From contig BSWB01000005.1 in assembly GCA_033239125.1 (NCBI GenBank), positions 100,625,994-100,689,993 on the forward strand: a stretch of 64,000 nt of DNA, written 5' to 3'. Below the pieces are notes generated by a model that worked only from the letters and a program-made list of their open reading frames with translations, made no database searches and was not told the origin of the DNA. A program made the translations under genes and the position numbers. Each line of letters begins with the position of its first letter. Within the stretch, counting starts at the first letter, position 1. Below, piece after piece: positions 11,937 to 23,329 of the stretch. This DNA is from Fagopyrum homotropicum (lineage: Eukaryota; Streptophyta; Magnoliopsida; Caryophyllales; Polygonaceae).

Positions 11937-12835
11937 CTAGTCCGAAGGGTGGATAATCGGGGCTGAGATGAGAGCTTCCCGGATCTTATAGAAAGCATCT
12001 AAACAATCCTGCGAAAAATCAAAAACTGCATCCTTCATCAATAGATTAGTTAGCGGTTTTGAAATCTTAGAAAAGTCCTTGATGAATCTTCTATAGAATC
12101 CAGTATGTCCTAGAAAACTTCTTATCCCCTTCACCGAAGATGGAGGAGGAAGTTTCTCTATGGTCTCTATCTTAGCCTTGTCTACCTCAATCCCTCTACT
12201 AGAGATTAAGTGTCCTAGTACAATGCCTTCCCTACCATGAATTGACACTTCTCCCAGTTAAGAACTAGGTTAGTGTCTTCACACCTTTGCAACATAAGAG
12301 AAAGGTTAGAAAGACAATTATTGAATGAGGAACCATAAACAGAAAAATCGTCCATAAAAACCTCCATTATTTCCTCAATGTACTCCGAGAAGATGGCCAT
12401 CATACACCTTTGAAAGGTGGCTGGGGCATTGCAAAGCCCAAATGGCATCCTTCTATACGCAAACCTACCCCACGGGCACGTGAATGTGGTCTTCTATTGA
12501 TCGTCCGGATGGATCGGAATCTGGAAGAAACCACTATAGCTGTCAAGATAACAGAAATAAGAGTGTTGTGCTAACCTCTCAAGCATTTGGTATATGAATG
12601 GAAGCGGGAAGTGATCCTTCCTTGTTGCATTGTTCAGCTTACGGTAGTCAATGTACATCCTCCATCCCGTCACGGTTCTTGTAGGAATGAGCTCATTGTT
12701 CTTGTTAGTGATAACCGTCATTCCTCCTTTCTTCGGGACAACTTGAACGGAGCTCACCCACTTACTATCGGAGATAGGATAGATGATACCTGCGTCAAGT
12801 AGCTTAAGAATTTCCTTCTTGACAACCTCCTTCAT
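11937..12835 (-). pseudogene. Athila-1 reverse transcriptase, frameshifted
   Basis: Three pieces in different frames make up the RT: 12835-12494 (GIIYPISDSKWVSS, IDYRKLNNATRKDHF, ending in a stop after IHPDDQ), 12448-12215 (MPFGLCNAPATFQ and the active-site box FMDDFSVYG) and 12248-11937 (LGHLISSRGIEVDKAK, the connection region). The catalytic Asp pair is intact in the second piece, but one stop and one frameshift separate the parts. The FxDDFSVYG box is diagnostic of Athila rather than Tekay or other chromoviruses. Confidence 0.88.
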
Positions 12836-12923
12836 GATCGGATTAAACGTCTTTGAGGTTGTCGCGAAGGCTTAAAATTTTCCTCCATAAGAATCTTGTG
12901 CATGCATAATGATGGTTTAATTC

Positions 12924-13640
12924 CTACAAATCCTCTATGGTGTAACCTAAGGCTTTCCTATGTTTCCTTATAATAGCCATTAGTTTCTCATGTTCATCTT
13001 CACTTAATTCGGAACTAACAATTACGGGAAAAGTAGAATTAGTTCCAAGAAATGCATACCGAAGATGTGTGGGAAGTAGCTTCAATTCCATTGCTATTGA
13101 TGCCTTTGATGAGTCTTGAGATATGTCCGACGTTTCCTTAGAAGTCTCTAAGGGTGTAGGCGTGATTGAAGAACACTCGAGAGCATTTGTGGAAAGATAG
13201 GAATTATTCTTAGAATTTCCCAGAATTACGGCACCACTTTTACTTCCACGGTCGTGGTTTAGGGCGTGGAACTCAATTACGGTACCATTACGATTTCCAC
13301 GGTCGTGGTTTTGGCCGTGTAACTTACTGTTGCTTTCAAAATAGCTGGTTACGGTCATCTTGGGTGAAACCACGGCCGTGGAATAGCACGACTGACCGTG
13401 GTTCCTCACGTTTTCTGACCCATCGTAAAGGTTTTCAAACTCTTCCTCTTGCACTTCCTTTAGCTCTTCCAAGGCTTCAATCTCATCATTGAAATCCTCT
13501 TCTTCTCCCTTTTCCATGATGCTCATGGTTATGACCTTTTGCAATGGATCTTTGAATAGAATCGAGCTCACTTCTTCTCTAGACGCTTCCTCGTCATAGA
13601 TATTGAACATGTCCTCTCCAAGAGTTGGCTCTTTCACCAA
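12924..13640 (-). pseudogene. Athila-1 protease-RT linker containing palindrome modules
   Basis: A 238-codon acidic frame corresponds to the region between protease and RT in Athila-2 (shared FNI..EE.SRE.VSSIL.KDPL). Its middle (about 13200-13410) is a run of three CCACGGYCGTGG-type palindromes with CACGG/CCGTG half-sites, translated as repeated HG/NHDRG and STAV words. The rest is ordinary linker with no catalytic motif. The end (ELSEDEHEKLMAIIRKHRKA) leads into RT. Confidence 0.75.
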
Positions 13641-14418
13641 AGTTGAGAGAAAAAAATTGAACCTTCTCTCCTCCTATGTCGAAGGCTAGTCTAGCATTCT
13701 TGCAATCCACCATACAACCGGATGTTGCAAGAAACGGTCTTCCGAGTATGATCGGGACCGGTCAATCTGCAGGAATGCCAAGCACAACAAAATCTATTGG
13801 AATGTAAAACTTACCGAGCTTGACTGGGACTTCTTCAATAATACCGACGGGACGAGTTATGGATCGATCCGCCATGTATAACGTCATTCTTCACCGGTTT
13901 AGGTTCACTTAAACCGATCTTCCTACACAAGGCAAGCGGGATGATCTTACGCTTGCTCCCAAGTCACAAATGGCGTCACATGTGACTTCTCCTACTCCAA
14001 TTAGAATGCAAAATGACCCCGGATCTCTCAACTTTGGGGGCATCTTTTCCATCATCGTTTTGATGAGTTCCGAAGATTCCGAACTCATCTTGACTTCTCC
14101 AAAGTCTTCTAGCTTCCTCTTGTTAGAGAGGAGCTCTTTCAAGAACTTCCCGTAAGCGGGCATACCTACAATAGCATCAATGAAAGGTATATTAATGTGT
14201 AGTTTGCTCATTAGTTCAATGAACTTACCGAATTGCTTGTCTAGACGCGCTCTTGCTCTAGATTGCGGGAATGGTAGAGGAGGTTTATAAGCTGGAGGAG
14301 GAACATAGACAATATCCTTCTCCTTCCCTTTTTCTTTCTCCTTCTCGGCTGGAACTTCTACAAACTTAGGTTGTGGGTCGGTAGTTGTCACACCGCTCCT
14401 AATTGTGATAGCAATCAC
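13641..14418 (-). pseudogene. Athila-1 aspartic protease region, frameshifted
   Basis: A 169-codon frame (14418-13909) contains the conserved lead-in PFPQSRARARLD, LHINIPFIDAI, the cysteine/glycine block before the active site, and the protease signature CDLGASV near 13950. The frame then breaks: the expected continuation seen in Athila-2 (flap and LGRPFL block) is scattered over other frames between 13641 and 13908. The protease would have cleaved the Gag-Pol polyprotein; this copy cannot. Confidence 0.82.
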
Positions 14419-14891
14419 CCTTCCTTTCGGGTTATCCTCCGTCTTCCGGGAAGCTTTCCTTGATCTCTAGGAACTTCTCCGGCCTTGCTGAACATATTGT
14501 TTTCTAAAGCTTTGTGAGCTTTATCAACCGAAGTTATATAACTCTCCAACCCTTGGAGCTTTCCTAGGATCGTCTCCAGCATAGGATTGGGCTTCTCCTT
14601 CTCCATCTTATTTGATCCATTTGATGTTTGCCCCTGGCTTTTCAAAGGAGTAGAAGAAGATGGAGGTGTTAGTGAATTTCCAGAATTTGGATAGGAATTA
14701 CCGGAATTTTGTTGTTGGTTGGACCGCCAATTGTTGTTGGAATTTCAGTTGTTGTTGTTATTCCAATTGTTGTTCCAATTGTTATTCCCGTTGTTGTTCC
14801 TATTCCCTTGGTGGTTGTTGTTGTTGTTTCCTAAGTAGCCAACATCTTGCTCCTTTGGCTTTTGAAGGCCAACTCTAATGATTTCCTACAA
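14415..14891 (-). pseudogene. Athila-1 gag C-terminal, Asn/Gln-rich region, decayed
   Basis: A 76-codon frame (14645-14415) matches the Athila-2 gag tail (KLPGR and ITR-type words). From 14660 to 14880 the sense strand is a run of AAC/CAA-like codons encoding Asn/Gln-rich sequence, as in Athila-2, but with frameshifts. No CCHC zinc knuckle is visible, which is normal for Athila gag. Confidence 0.65.
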
Positions 14892-16046
14892 CTATTTGAT
14901 TTTGGTGTTGAGGGTGAATATTTGAGTTTGTGCAGCTTGTGTTAACTTAGCTCCCGGATCCCCTATGTTCCGGCTATTTGGATCCACCTTCCGGTGAGAA
15001 TACTTCTCAATCACTTGGGTTTGCTTCTCAATGAACTCCCAAGCATCATCTTCTCTCATGTCCATGAATGTACCACAAGAGAGAGATTGGAGATTGAATT
15101 GTGTTTCCACATCCAACCCCTTGTACCAAATCTCTAATAACTCCAGCTTTGAAATGCCATGGTGTGGGCAATCCAATAAGAGGCCCTGAAATCTTTCCCA
15201 TGATTGAAACAAACTTTCGTTAGCTTTCATAGAAAATGCATTAATTTTACCTCTCAACTCTGCCATTTTAGATGGTGGAAAGAACTTGGTGAGGAACTCT
15301 GAAGATAGATCCTCCCATGTGTTAAGCCTTCCAGCTGGAAGAGCTTGATACCAAGCCAAAGCTTTGTCCTTCAAAGAGAAAAAGAACGGTTTGATCTTGT
15401 AGTTGTTGTTGGTATCCCTTTTCGGCTTCAATGTCTCCATGAGAATCTCAAAATTCTGCAAATGTTGGTGTGGAGATTCAGCACTAGTTCCACCAAATTG
15501 ACTTTGGCGAACCATGGTGATAACTTGCGGGCTAAAACTAAATTCCTGGATATCCTCAGCTCCGAAATTCACACCTAGACGGCGTGATTGCTGAATCCAT
15601 TCTTTACCCAAGAGTCCATGGTCATCCCCTCCATGAGCAACTCTCACATCTCCAATGGGAATGCGAGGAACAACCAGTGCTCTAAGGTTGTTACGAACGG
15701 GATGGATCACCGGATCAATATCCTCTAGTGGTGGTATATCCTCATCCTCATCGTCGGATGATTCAGCTCTAATGGACTTAGTTGGTTTCTTGACCTTTTT
15801 CTTCTTAGCATCATTCATGTCCATCATCATAGCTTGGAGCTCATCAATTTGGAATTGATAACTTGTTAATTCTTCCAAACGAGCCTTCTCACTCAACTTA
15901 AGTTGAAGTTGAGATTCATCCAATTCCGCTTGGATGTTTCTCTCGTTGTTTTCAGCCATCTTTTTCTCCTTCAACTTTCTTCTCAAAGTTTTCTCAAGTT
16001 TTGGATCGAAAGGAACTAGATCTTTGGTAGATCTAGTCTTTCGCAT
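14892..16046 (-). pseudogene. Athila-1 Gag
   Basis: The open frame starts at the ATG at 16046 (MRKTRSTKDLVPFDP), matching the Athila-2 start MRRSRSKDLAPFDP; an upstream non-ATG extension to 16076 is not needed. It encodes about 384 residues of the capsid-type Gag that packages element RNA in cytoplasmic particles. The N-terminal third is charged and coiled-coil-like. The retrotransposon-gag core follows (QFGGTSAESPHQHLQNFEIL, FFFSLKDKALAWYQALP, FFPPSKMAELRGKINAF, SWERFQGLLLDCPHHGI). The frame ends at a stop at 14892, before the Asn/Gln-rich tail that is continuous in Athila-2. Confidence 0.88.
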
Positions 16047-16148
16047 ATACCTAAAGAATCTGCAAAAAGCACTCACAAAGAGATATCAAATAACAAGAGC
16101 AAAGCTCCCAAGCTCGACAACCGAAAACCGGAATTGGCTTAGACCAAA

Positions 16149-16166
16149 TCCCCGGCAACGGCGCCA
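16149..16166 (-). other. Athila-1 primer-binding site (tRNA-Asp type)
   Basis: Minus-strand TGGCGCCGTTGCCGGGGA lies just inside the 5' LTR and is complementary to the 3' end of plant tRNA-Asp, the usual minus-strand primer of Athila elements. It is identical to the site in Athila-2 at 26190-26207. Confidence 0.9.
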
Positions 16167-16172
16167 AAAACT

Positions 16173-17826
16173 TGTTCGCCTCAAAATGTGCGTGCAAATA
16201 AGTTTTAATTATAAAACTGAAACAAAAGCAAGTGAACCCGCAGTGTACGGATCGGCGTAGTTAAGCAAGTATTCCAGAGTATCGAACTCAGGGATTTGTT
16301 GAGTCAAATTCAGTTTCAATATTATCGAGCAAGTAAAAGTATAAAAGCTTTGCAAATATTGGGGAAAACAGCAACCCTAAAGATCCAGGTATTCAACTGT
16401 GGCAATCGATTCAAGATATTCTATAGATATAAGGACAGAGTTGAGGTTGTAAAGGTATAACTAAAGTAAGGTTGAGTACGGTGAAGTTCCGAAACCCTAT
16501 ATGTCTCACCCAAGGACACTCTCTATAAAGGTTGTTGAGGTTACAGTATAGAAAGGATCTAAGGACAATAATTACTCTCAAATACCCATGCCCAAACCCA
16601 AGGAATCAAAGATAAACTAAAACGGTTAAGGTTGTGACACTCGAAACCGAAATAGAGGATGTTGAGTCTCACTACTACCTAGGAAAGGCAAGCATAGGCT
16701 AGGTTAAAGCTAATATTTAACTTTGGATTAAAGCAAAAGCAAAGGTCGTAAAACAAAGAAAATCACGGCTGGATCTTGAGATTCCATGGCCGTGGAACTC
16801 AAGAACAGACCGTGGTTTAGGGTGTCGACGATGTTTCTCACACTCTTAGGGTCCAATCAAGTTACGATCGATCTATCATTATCTAAGCCACAACTATCAA
16901 CCCTTCACCTTAGAATTAATAAAGGGTTTTAGCCAATAACCATCATCATGATATCAAAAATCAATTTAAGAAGAAAGAAAGATGAAAATCCTCGAAAACT
17001 CAATAATAACTCAAAGTCAATCTCGAATCCCAATAACAAAAGTATGTTTTTGAATTCAGAAAAGTAGGAACAGAAATCTTCACAATGATCTAGAGAAACC
17101 ACCAAGAACGGGATGTCAATCCGTCCTTCAATGAAAACCCTAGAATATCCCGAAGTACACAATCTCTCAAAAATCACGTCTTTCTAAAATCTCCAATCCT
17201 CAAGGTCGAAATGAAACCCTGTTGCCGTCTACAAAGCTCTAACGAGGGTCCAAGAGAAGGTCCTCAAAACTCTCTTCTCAAGCCTTCTTATAGGCGAAAA
17301 TAGGGTTACGGGAAAAGCCCAATAACGTTGTTGACGTGGCAAATATGACACGTCACAAAAATCACCAAAATCACGGTCATGAACAACTTTCCACGGCCGT
17401 GGTTTAGACCGTGTAACTTTCTGTTGTGCTCCAAACTCACTTCCACGATCATGTTGTCAAATCCACAGCCGTAATTTAGAGCGTGGTTCTTCCAATTCCT
17501 TCTCCACAACCGTAATTCAGGGCGTGGACTTCCAGACTCTTTGTTTTTGCCTTTGTTTCGTGACATTCTTCACTCATGCTCCTTCCTTAGCCTCTCCAAA
17601 GCACTTCCTTGCCATCGAGCATGATCAAATACTCCTTTCCTTCCTCGTTTTGCTCCAATCTAACCCTCTATTCACCTAAAAACAAAACAAAGCTAGTGTA
17701 GATCTCTATATCGACAAAGTGGGTGAATAAGCTCACAATTGCTTCAAACTCATATCTAAGAACACAACAACGAGGGAAAAACAACTAAAACAAGTGCCTA
17801 AAATATAGTCATATTTCATGCTAACA
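16173..17826 (-). repeat. Athila-1 5' LTR (full length, 1654 bp)
   Basis: Starts TG and ends CA in the sense direction, next to the primer-binding site on one side and the target duplication AGTCC on the other. It holds CCATGGCCGTGG at 16785-16796, CCACGGCCGTGG at 17391-17402, and the U5 word complementary to cccgcagtgtacgg at 16237-16250, shared with Athila-2. Confidence 0.95.
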
Positions 17827-18450
17827 AGTCCCTTCAATGCCAACTGTGGAAATCCTTCAACCTACAATTGGATAATAATATAAATAGGTTAAATAGAAAA
17901 AGAGGATGTATTTTGGAATACCAACACAAATACTGGGTACAAAGAGCTAAAACAAATTATCTTCAGTTGGGGGACAAAAATACTAAATTCTATCACAGGA
18001 AAGCCAGGGGAAGAAGGACTAAGAAACTTATCGCCTCGGTAACTAAGGGCGATGGTACAACTTTATCTAAAGAAAAGGAAATTAGTGATGAATTCACTAA
18101 AGTTTACAAATCCCGGTTCTCTGCGTCCAATATTGATCAAAATAAAATCCAAAAACAATTAGAGGTCATTCACTCAGAAGTTTCATATATTAATAATTCC
18201 CAACTAGAAAAATATTTCTCCACTAAGAATATTAAAGATGTTATCTTTGATATTGGTAGTGATAAATCACCGGGACCTGATGGTATTACTACGGGTTTCT
18301 ATAAGAAATACTGGCACATTATTGGTCTCGCGGTTACGAGGGCAGTGAAAAGCTTCTATAGAATTGGCAGAATCCTAAAACAACTCAACACCACTTTTAT
18401 TTCCCTTCTCCCAAAAATTGACTATTCAACAACAACGGCACATTACAAAC
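17827..18450 (+). pseudogene. LINE-A part 2: start of the reverse transcriptase domain
   Basis: The frame resumes exactly after the Athila-1 target duplication. It reads WVQRAKTNYLQLGDKNTKFY, HRKARGRRTKKLIASV and DKSPGPDGITTGFYKKYW, then TTFISLLPKID, the typical lead-in and first RT block of plant L1 ORF2. The reading frame stays open for over 200 codons, so this part decayed less than the endonuclease. It stops near 18450, where the copia-like segment begins, and about 30 expected residues of RT are missing before the next piece. Confidence 0.88.
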
Positions 18451-20030
18451 GGAAGAACCGTATCGGTAAATATAAAGGATATAAATACTCTAGAAGGGGG
18501 GTTGAATAGAATACGGGAACTTTTTGCAAAAACCTATCTCAAGGCTTTGAAACAGATTTCAAGGCCTTGATGTTGATATGTGCTCTTTGTGACACAACTG
18601 GTTTTCAAAGACTTTGAAAGTGATTTCAAGGCCTTGACTACGAAAACCTGCAAAACAACGTTTGTCACAATTAAGCAAGAAATGGTGCGGAAAGAAAAGA
18701 TTGACACGGTGATATGTTTACGAAGTTCAACTCTAACAGCCTACGTCTCCGTCCTAGGGTTTGTTTGCCCGTAGAATCTAACTACCTATAATCTGCTTCA
18801 AAGAGTCCTAGATACAACCTAGAAGAAATCCTCTTCTTCTCTCACTGTAGTCAATGCTTCGATCTATATCCAACTCTTCAGCTAGCAATAATAGCCAAGT
18901 TACTTCGCAGAGTAACACACACTCGAGTATAACACTCTCTAGATATTCCAATGAAGCTCTCGTGTTTTTCTCTCTCTAGGGGTGTAAGCTTTTGTAAACT
19001 AAGAGGAAGGAAAACTTTTTGGAATGAATGAAGATGATTATGATCGCTTGAAGACTTAGATGTTTCCATGTAAGCTTGTTGTTGTTCTCTTCAATCGCTA
19101 TCTTCATTTATAGTCTTCTATGGAGAAGTCTTCTAGCCGTTGTAAAAGGGTTGTTTTGATGTTCTTCTTTCTCCATGGAAAACGGTGTTTGGTTGAGATG
19201 AAGTAGCCTTTGTAAGATCTTCTATCTTCTTCATCTACTTCTTCTCTTGAAGCATGTTTGAGAATCTTTAATTTCGAGATAGAGTCATTGAAGATCTTTT
19301 CGTTGAAGTCCTTGTTTCAAGCTCCGAGATCTTCCAAGTTGTTAAGGATCTTTGTTTGAAGATATCTCTCTTTGAGGACCGTTGGAGATCTTCCTTGGAT
19401 ACGAGATATTTGTTTGAGATCCGTTTGAGAAGATCTTCCAATCTTGCGTCGGTTTGTTAAGATCTTTGCAAGATCTTTTTGTTGGGCCGATATCTTCTAT
19501 TCAAATCCATGGGAGATCCTCTTTGTTGAGCTTGCCGAGATCTTCTCTTGATATCTTGTTTTAAGATCTTCTCTTGATCCTTGGTAGATTTGGTTGTTGA
19601 GATTGAATCTTGATTTTGAAAAGTCTCTAGCCAATGTCTTCCTTGTATCGCTTTTCAAGGCTTCGGTGTTTATCCTTTGAACTACTTTTCAAGGCCTCCG
19701 TGTTGAATCCTTGAACTGATGTTCAATATCTCCGTGTTTGTCCCTTGTAATGAGTTTCAAGGTCTGCGTTCATCCTTTGAAATGCTTTTCAAGGCATGGA
19801 CACATTTAACAAACACAAAACGAAACCATGTAATCTAGAAATAAAATTGATATTTATTAGTTTATAAACCGCTCATAATGTTAAGTCTTCCATCATCCAC
19901 ATATACAATTATATAACCAAGGTGGAGTTATCACAAACCAATAAGTTTATGCTCAACCGTATATAAAATCCTCGTTAAAATTATAGAAAAAAGACTGAGC
20001 CTCATAGTTCCGAACCTTATTCACCCCTTT
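18450..20030 (-). repeat. Copia-like LTR, copy 2 (opposite orientation to copy 1)
   Basis: Reverse-complement relative of the segment at 1263-2512. Its left end carries atactctagaaggggggttgaat and perfect TCAAGGCCTTGA palindromes at 18559-18570 and 18626-18637. The middle is rich in AAGATCTTC-like words, and the right end has the cttccatcatccac stretch found inverted in copy 1. It lies between two pieces of LINE-A whose RT frame would be contiguous apart from about 90 lost bases. There is no coding capacity; the 63-codon frame at 18878-19069 is not convincing. Confidence 0.5.
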
Positions 20031-20398
20031 CAGAATGCTTTCACAAAAAACAGATCAATACACGATAAAGTACTCATAGCCCATGAAATATTTCATGGGT
20101 TTAGATCAAAGAAACTTAAAGAGGGTTTTATGGCTATAAAGCATGACATGGAAAAGGCATATGACAAAGTAGAATGAATGTCCTAAAAGTAGTCTTGGAA
20201 AAATTTGGTTTTGGTAATAAGTTTAGGAACTCAATCAATGAATGTATATCAACAGTTTCATATTCCTTATTAATAAATGACTCCCCGACCACGATATTCT
20301 AACCACAAAGAGGTCTACATCAAGGTAATCTTCTATCACCGCTCCTCTTTAACCTAGGAGCTGAGGTGTTGGCCAGGAACATTCAAAACGTATGCACT
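20031..20398 (+). pseudogene. LINE-A part 3: central reverse transcriptase blocks
   Basis: Translation gives PFQNAFTKNRS, the LIAHEIFHGF block, GFMAIKHDMEKAYDKVE (RT block A with its catalytic Asp) and PQRGLHQGNLLSPLLFNL (block B, usually RQGDPLSP). Stops interrupt it twice. It ends at the Tekay target duplication GCACT (20394-20398), and the frame is picked up again at 42398. Confidence 0.85.
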
Positions 20399-23102
20399 TG
20401 TAACACCCCAGGTTTCACAACTCGGGGAGCTACTGTTTAGGACCTCACAGTGGGTCCCAACTTTAGTTTGACAACAACTTAACTAGATCTTACAAAAAGG
20501 AACAGATAAGAAAACTCATAAATCATAAAGTATGTTTTAACTAAACCATGAATGTGACCAGAAACTGACAGCCGGAAACAACAAGGTCTCACAATCTGAG
20601 AAAAAGAAACAGTCATAACTGAAAGACCAACAAAAGAAACTACAACCCGTCCTAAGGAGTACGACACCCCGGCTGTCCACTACCATCCGGATCACTCGGC
20701 ATCTGCTCTAACTTGTGGCAAGTCTAAACAACGATAAACAGTTAGCTAACTAATCAAATATAAGTAGAAAGATAAATAGCACAAACACAGAGAAGAAGAA
20801 TATAAACACTCAACATGCTGGCACACAGTCCGACAATAATCTGACAACTTATGTGATTCACTTCATCTTATTTTAAAAGTTGTAGAACGAGAAATCTTAA
20901 GAATTCCCGCCTCCGTTCTTATCCAACTGGTGATGGTTTGTCACACCTCCGCCGGTGGCGTCCCCGCAAACCAAGTATGGACTAATCCCGAGAGAAACCC
21001 CTAGCGCCATCGGGCTAACTAAGTAGAATGCTAGCGCCCGTTACTCTTAGGCCGGATATGTAAGTCGGTCAATGATTTCCATAAAATACACTAATACACA
21101 CATCATTCAAACACCACTATCATCGTTCACACTCATATCTGACAACTAGCTAAGTAAGCCCAAAGGGCTTACCTGATTCAAGTCTCGACTCTTTGTAAAC
21201 ACAACTCGGTCTGTAACTATAGCAACTCAGTTGTCTGTCAAAGGAGGTAAGTGTGTCAGCACACTTCCTAGGTAATTAGAAGTCTAAGACATCTAAGATA
21301 GGAGATCTTATTAGAATGGAATTTATTACAGTACTCAGTTAAGGTAAAATGACTATTTAACCCTTGGTCCCGAAACTTCCAAAAATCCCATAATTTATAC
21401 TTCAACTCTTATTTAAGGCTAAAATGGCATATTCTAACCCTCAAGGATGAGTTTGGGTAAAACTAGAAAAACTACACATTTTCCTATTTCCCAAAAAGTC
21501 ATTAAGGTCCAACTTTCGCTTCAAATATGAAACTCGAATTAATTTATAAAAATTCCGAAATAATTCTCTAGATCATCTATGATATCAAATCTACTCATAG
21601 GAGCAAGAATTTCTTAAAACTGGTCAACCATCACTTCTACAAAAATTTCTAAAGTTGGTTACAACACTTAAAATTTACTATACTTGGCCAAATTTCAAGG
21701 CTGGAAAAACAGCTAAACTACCCTACTTTGGAGCCTTATAACTTCTAATCCGACCGTTTATTTATTCTCAAAATTTAACACAGTAAACTACATATATCCC
21801 TCTATGACCTATTAAAATTTCAACGAGGGATCTTGACACTAACTCTTTAACATTGATTTACAACAGTGACCACTTCCCACTTCAAAGCTGAAGCAAACCA
21901 ACTTCTATCTACAGTAGTTCATTGTTTCTCCCCTTTCTGACAGCACAACTTACACTCTCCTACACCCTCTGGACTCACACTCATAGGCAGCCCCTAATGT
22001 TATGCATTCTACTCATCACTTATACCATCCAAGGCCTAAGCCAACTACTTTCCTCTATTCTACATAAAATAACAGTAGTGAAAGAACATGGATAACTTAC
22101 AGATTGCTAGAGTGTTGCTATGTCTGGGATGGTCTGGAGCACAAACGAGGCTAAGCGGACTCCCTACGTGCAGAACTTGGCTAGCCTGCACAATTGCTTC
22201 GAGGGAAGGCTCTTGCGTGATTGTGTAACAGATCCGAAAGATGAATCACGAGGAAGGAAGGCAGCATGGTAAGAAGAGAGGCCAAGAGACTCACCTAGGT
22301 CGAAGGCTCTCAGCACTCGGACTCCCCGGCAAATGTAAGTGTGCAGAGAGCAAGTTCCTGGTGTTGATGGCGTCAAGGAGTACTGCAACCGATGGGATCC
22401 AAGAGCAGGGAAGTGGTTCCTGGTGTAGGGGCGTATGGGTGGTGTTGCAGCAGGCGGGATCCAAGTGCGGGGGAAGGACGAATTTGGATGCTCAGAAGGT
22501 AGAGATGAAGTGAAAGAACCGATTGGAGATCTGCAGCTGTTACGAAGGAAGGTATCAAGGGAGAGCAGCTTGATTACAGCCGTTACAATCTGGGCGTTCA
22601 CACAAGGATGAGAGCAGGCCGACTCCAAGCGTTTGTCCTCCTGGGCTGCGAGGATGGGAAGCAGTAGGCCCGTCACATTCCTCGGCTGATGTTGGGCGTC
22701 CTGGGCCGATGGAGAAACAGCTACAGTTGGGTTTTGGGCTTCTTGATCAGCAAGGTTGCACGTCCTGGGCTGGCTTGAGGAGTTCAGCAGCATTAAGTAG
22801 GAGAGTGGGTTGTCAACTGCTTGTATGGGCCTTGTCACAAGGTTGTCGGGCTTCGTCATGACCTCATCTCAGCATTGTCATGGTATCGTCACAGCTTTGT
22901 CATGGTCTCGTCAATAGTTGTCATTAAGAACAAATTATAAGAATTAGGGTTTGATATAATTCTATCATTTTATGTGAATTAAATTCTACATAAAATGATA
23001 TAATTTGTGGAGAAGGAAATACTAGATAGAATGGGAAACAGTCAACGGATCGAAATCCGATTTGACTCGGAGATAACCGGGATAAAATTTACGGATATTA
23101 CA
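20399..23102 (-). repeat. Tekay 3' LTR
   Basis: 2704 bp, ending TGTAACACCCC on the left and GGATATTACA on the right as read on the + strand. It pairs with 39698-42397. The 231-codon minus-strand frame at 22164-22859 lies inside it and is not preserved in the other LTR, so I do not treat it as a gene. Sense-strand purine-rich AAGGAGGCACTGA just outside, at 23103-23115, is the likely polypurine tract. Confidence 0.95.
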
Positions 23103-23329
23103 TCAGTGCCTCCTTAAAATAAGTTTCGTCCTGAAACTTAGAGTAAGGTATCTAATCAAACGACTTCCAAAAAGATTTGTACTACTTGGTCTCACTAACA
23201 TTTTAGATCTAGTTTCTTAGCATGCAACTATTCAGTTATCATAATCAGACAATACATAAAAGGAAACACAATCATACCATCCAATAGAAACTCCTAAAGG
23301 TCAAACAAAACAACATCAAAGTACTAGCT

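Larger units (their letters stand above)
5039..17826 (-). mobile_element. Athila-1: Ty3/gypsy (Athila lineage) LTR retrotransposon, degenerate
   Basis: The 12.8-kb element reads on the minus strand. Its two LTRs start and end TG...CA and are flanked by the 5-bp duplication AGTCC (5034-5038 and 17827-17831). Sense order is 5' LTR (16173-17826), primer-binding site, gag, protease, RT, RNase H, integrase, an extra ORF in the env position, polypurine tract, 3' LTR (5039-6423). The tRNA-Asp-type primer site, the FMDDFSVYG RT box and the gag sequence are Athila hallmarks. Several stops and frameshifts in pol, one lost RNase H catalytic residue and a rearranged 3' LTR show it can no longer move by itself. 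The LTRs differ by about 12 positions in the first 300 bp. It sits inside LINE-A. Confidence 0.93.

Noticed and set aside
15655..15858. Plus-strand Ser-rich frames opposite gag and pol of Athila-1 and Athila-2
   Set aside because: Antisense shadows of real retroelement coding sequence; none has domain evidence.
22164..22859. 231-codon minus-strand open frame
   Set aside because: It lies within the Tekay 3' LTR, has no recognisable domain and is broken in the other LTR (only 79 codons at 41614-41853). Chance frame in a GC-richer part of the LTR.
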